Positions 13,520-13,532 of a stretch of DNA of 13,532 nt are shown here, piece by piece. How positions within the stretch are numbered: the stretch's first letter is position 1; every line of letters begins with the position of its first letter. The translations under genes were made by a program, and so were the position numbers. The notes beneath the pieces are model-generated. The model saw only the letters and a program-made list of their open reading frames with translations, was not told the DNA's origin and made no database searches. Origin of the DNA: an uncultured Actinomycetes bacterium (GTDB lineage Bacteria; Actinomycetota; Actinomycetes; Nanopelagicales; Nanopelagicaceae); assembly GCA_903820565.1 (NCBI GenBank), contig CAIJHZ010000059.1, forward strand, positions 1 to 13,532. Reading direction: 5' to 3'.

Positions 13520-13532
13520 ATGAGCAGCACCC
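13520..13532 (+). CDS. Start of a further gene, cut by the window edge
   Basis: ATG AGC AGC ACC begins at 13520, 45 bp after the DUF554 stop, and runs off the window. AAGGGGG at 13503-13509 lies 10 nt upstream and could be its Shine-Dalgarno. Four codons give no family information. Confidence 0.35.

Noticed and set aside
1..13532. Defence system, mobile element, CRISPR array, prophage or biosynthetic cluster
   Set aside because: Nearly all genes are recognised housekeeping or membrane-protein families. I saw no transposase, integrase, terminal repeats, regularly spaced repeats or compositional island.

Overview
The window looks like a stretch of chromosome from a low-GC, streamlined actinobacterium. 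The freshwater acI / Nanopelagicales type is my best guess. The evidence is the actinobacterial gene order metK-priA-def-fmt-rsmB-rpe, a PriA that lacks helicase motifs, a HisE with the actinobacterial sequence pattern, a SerB with tandem ACT domains, moderate GC judged by eye, and very short intergenic gaps. Fourteen complete or nearly complete genes fill almost all of the window. I see no mobile element, CRISPR array, tRNA, rRNA, phage gene or recognisable defence system, and no gene-free stretch reaches 300 bp.

Layout: (1) 1-6637, plus strand, one housekeeping run: the tail of an upstream gene (probably coaBC), metK, priA, def, fmt, rsmB, rpe. Start and stop codons lie 3-20 bp apart or overlap. 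(2) 6658-7776, plus strand: hisE-hisG, the first two dedicated enzymes of histidine synthesis. (3) 7779-8945, minus strand: phosphoserine phosphatase SerB read as two ORFs, an ACT-domain half and a catalytic half, in one frame and separated by a single TAA. (4) 9032-10442, plus strand: a stand-alone ABC ATPase overlapping uracil-DNA glycosylase, closed by a strong bidirectional terminator. (5) 10502-12722, minus strand: an AzgA-type purine permease behind a structured leader, preceded by a YczE-type membrane protein. (6) 12743-13474, plus strand: a DUF554 membrane protein, divergent from yczE. The start of one more gene is cut by the window edge.

Together the genes cover S-adenosylmethionine synthesis, replication restart, initiator-Met formylation and deformylation, rRNA methylation, the pentose phosphate pathway, histidine and serine synthesis, base-excision repair and purine uptake. 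This is core metabolism rather than an accessory island.

The most interesting signals are in how the genes are expressed. Five genes (def, rpe, hisE, yczE, DUF554) have a TANNNT -10 hexamer ending exactly 6 nt before the ATG, which predicts leaderless mRNAs starting at the A of ATG. For yczE and DUF554 the two -10 boxes overlap on opposite strands within a 20-bp divergent intergenic region. Internal genes such as hisG and rsmB, and also the permease gene, use Shine-Dalgarno sites instead. The permease leader can form competing or pseudoknotted helices. Two genes are broken as read: metK carries a 2-bp GT duplication at codon 11, and serB carries one in-frame stop between its domains.
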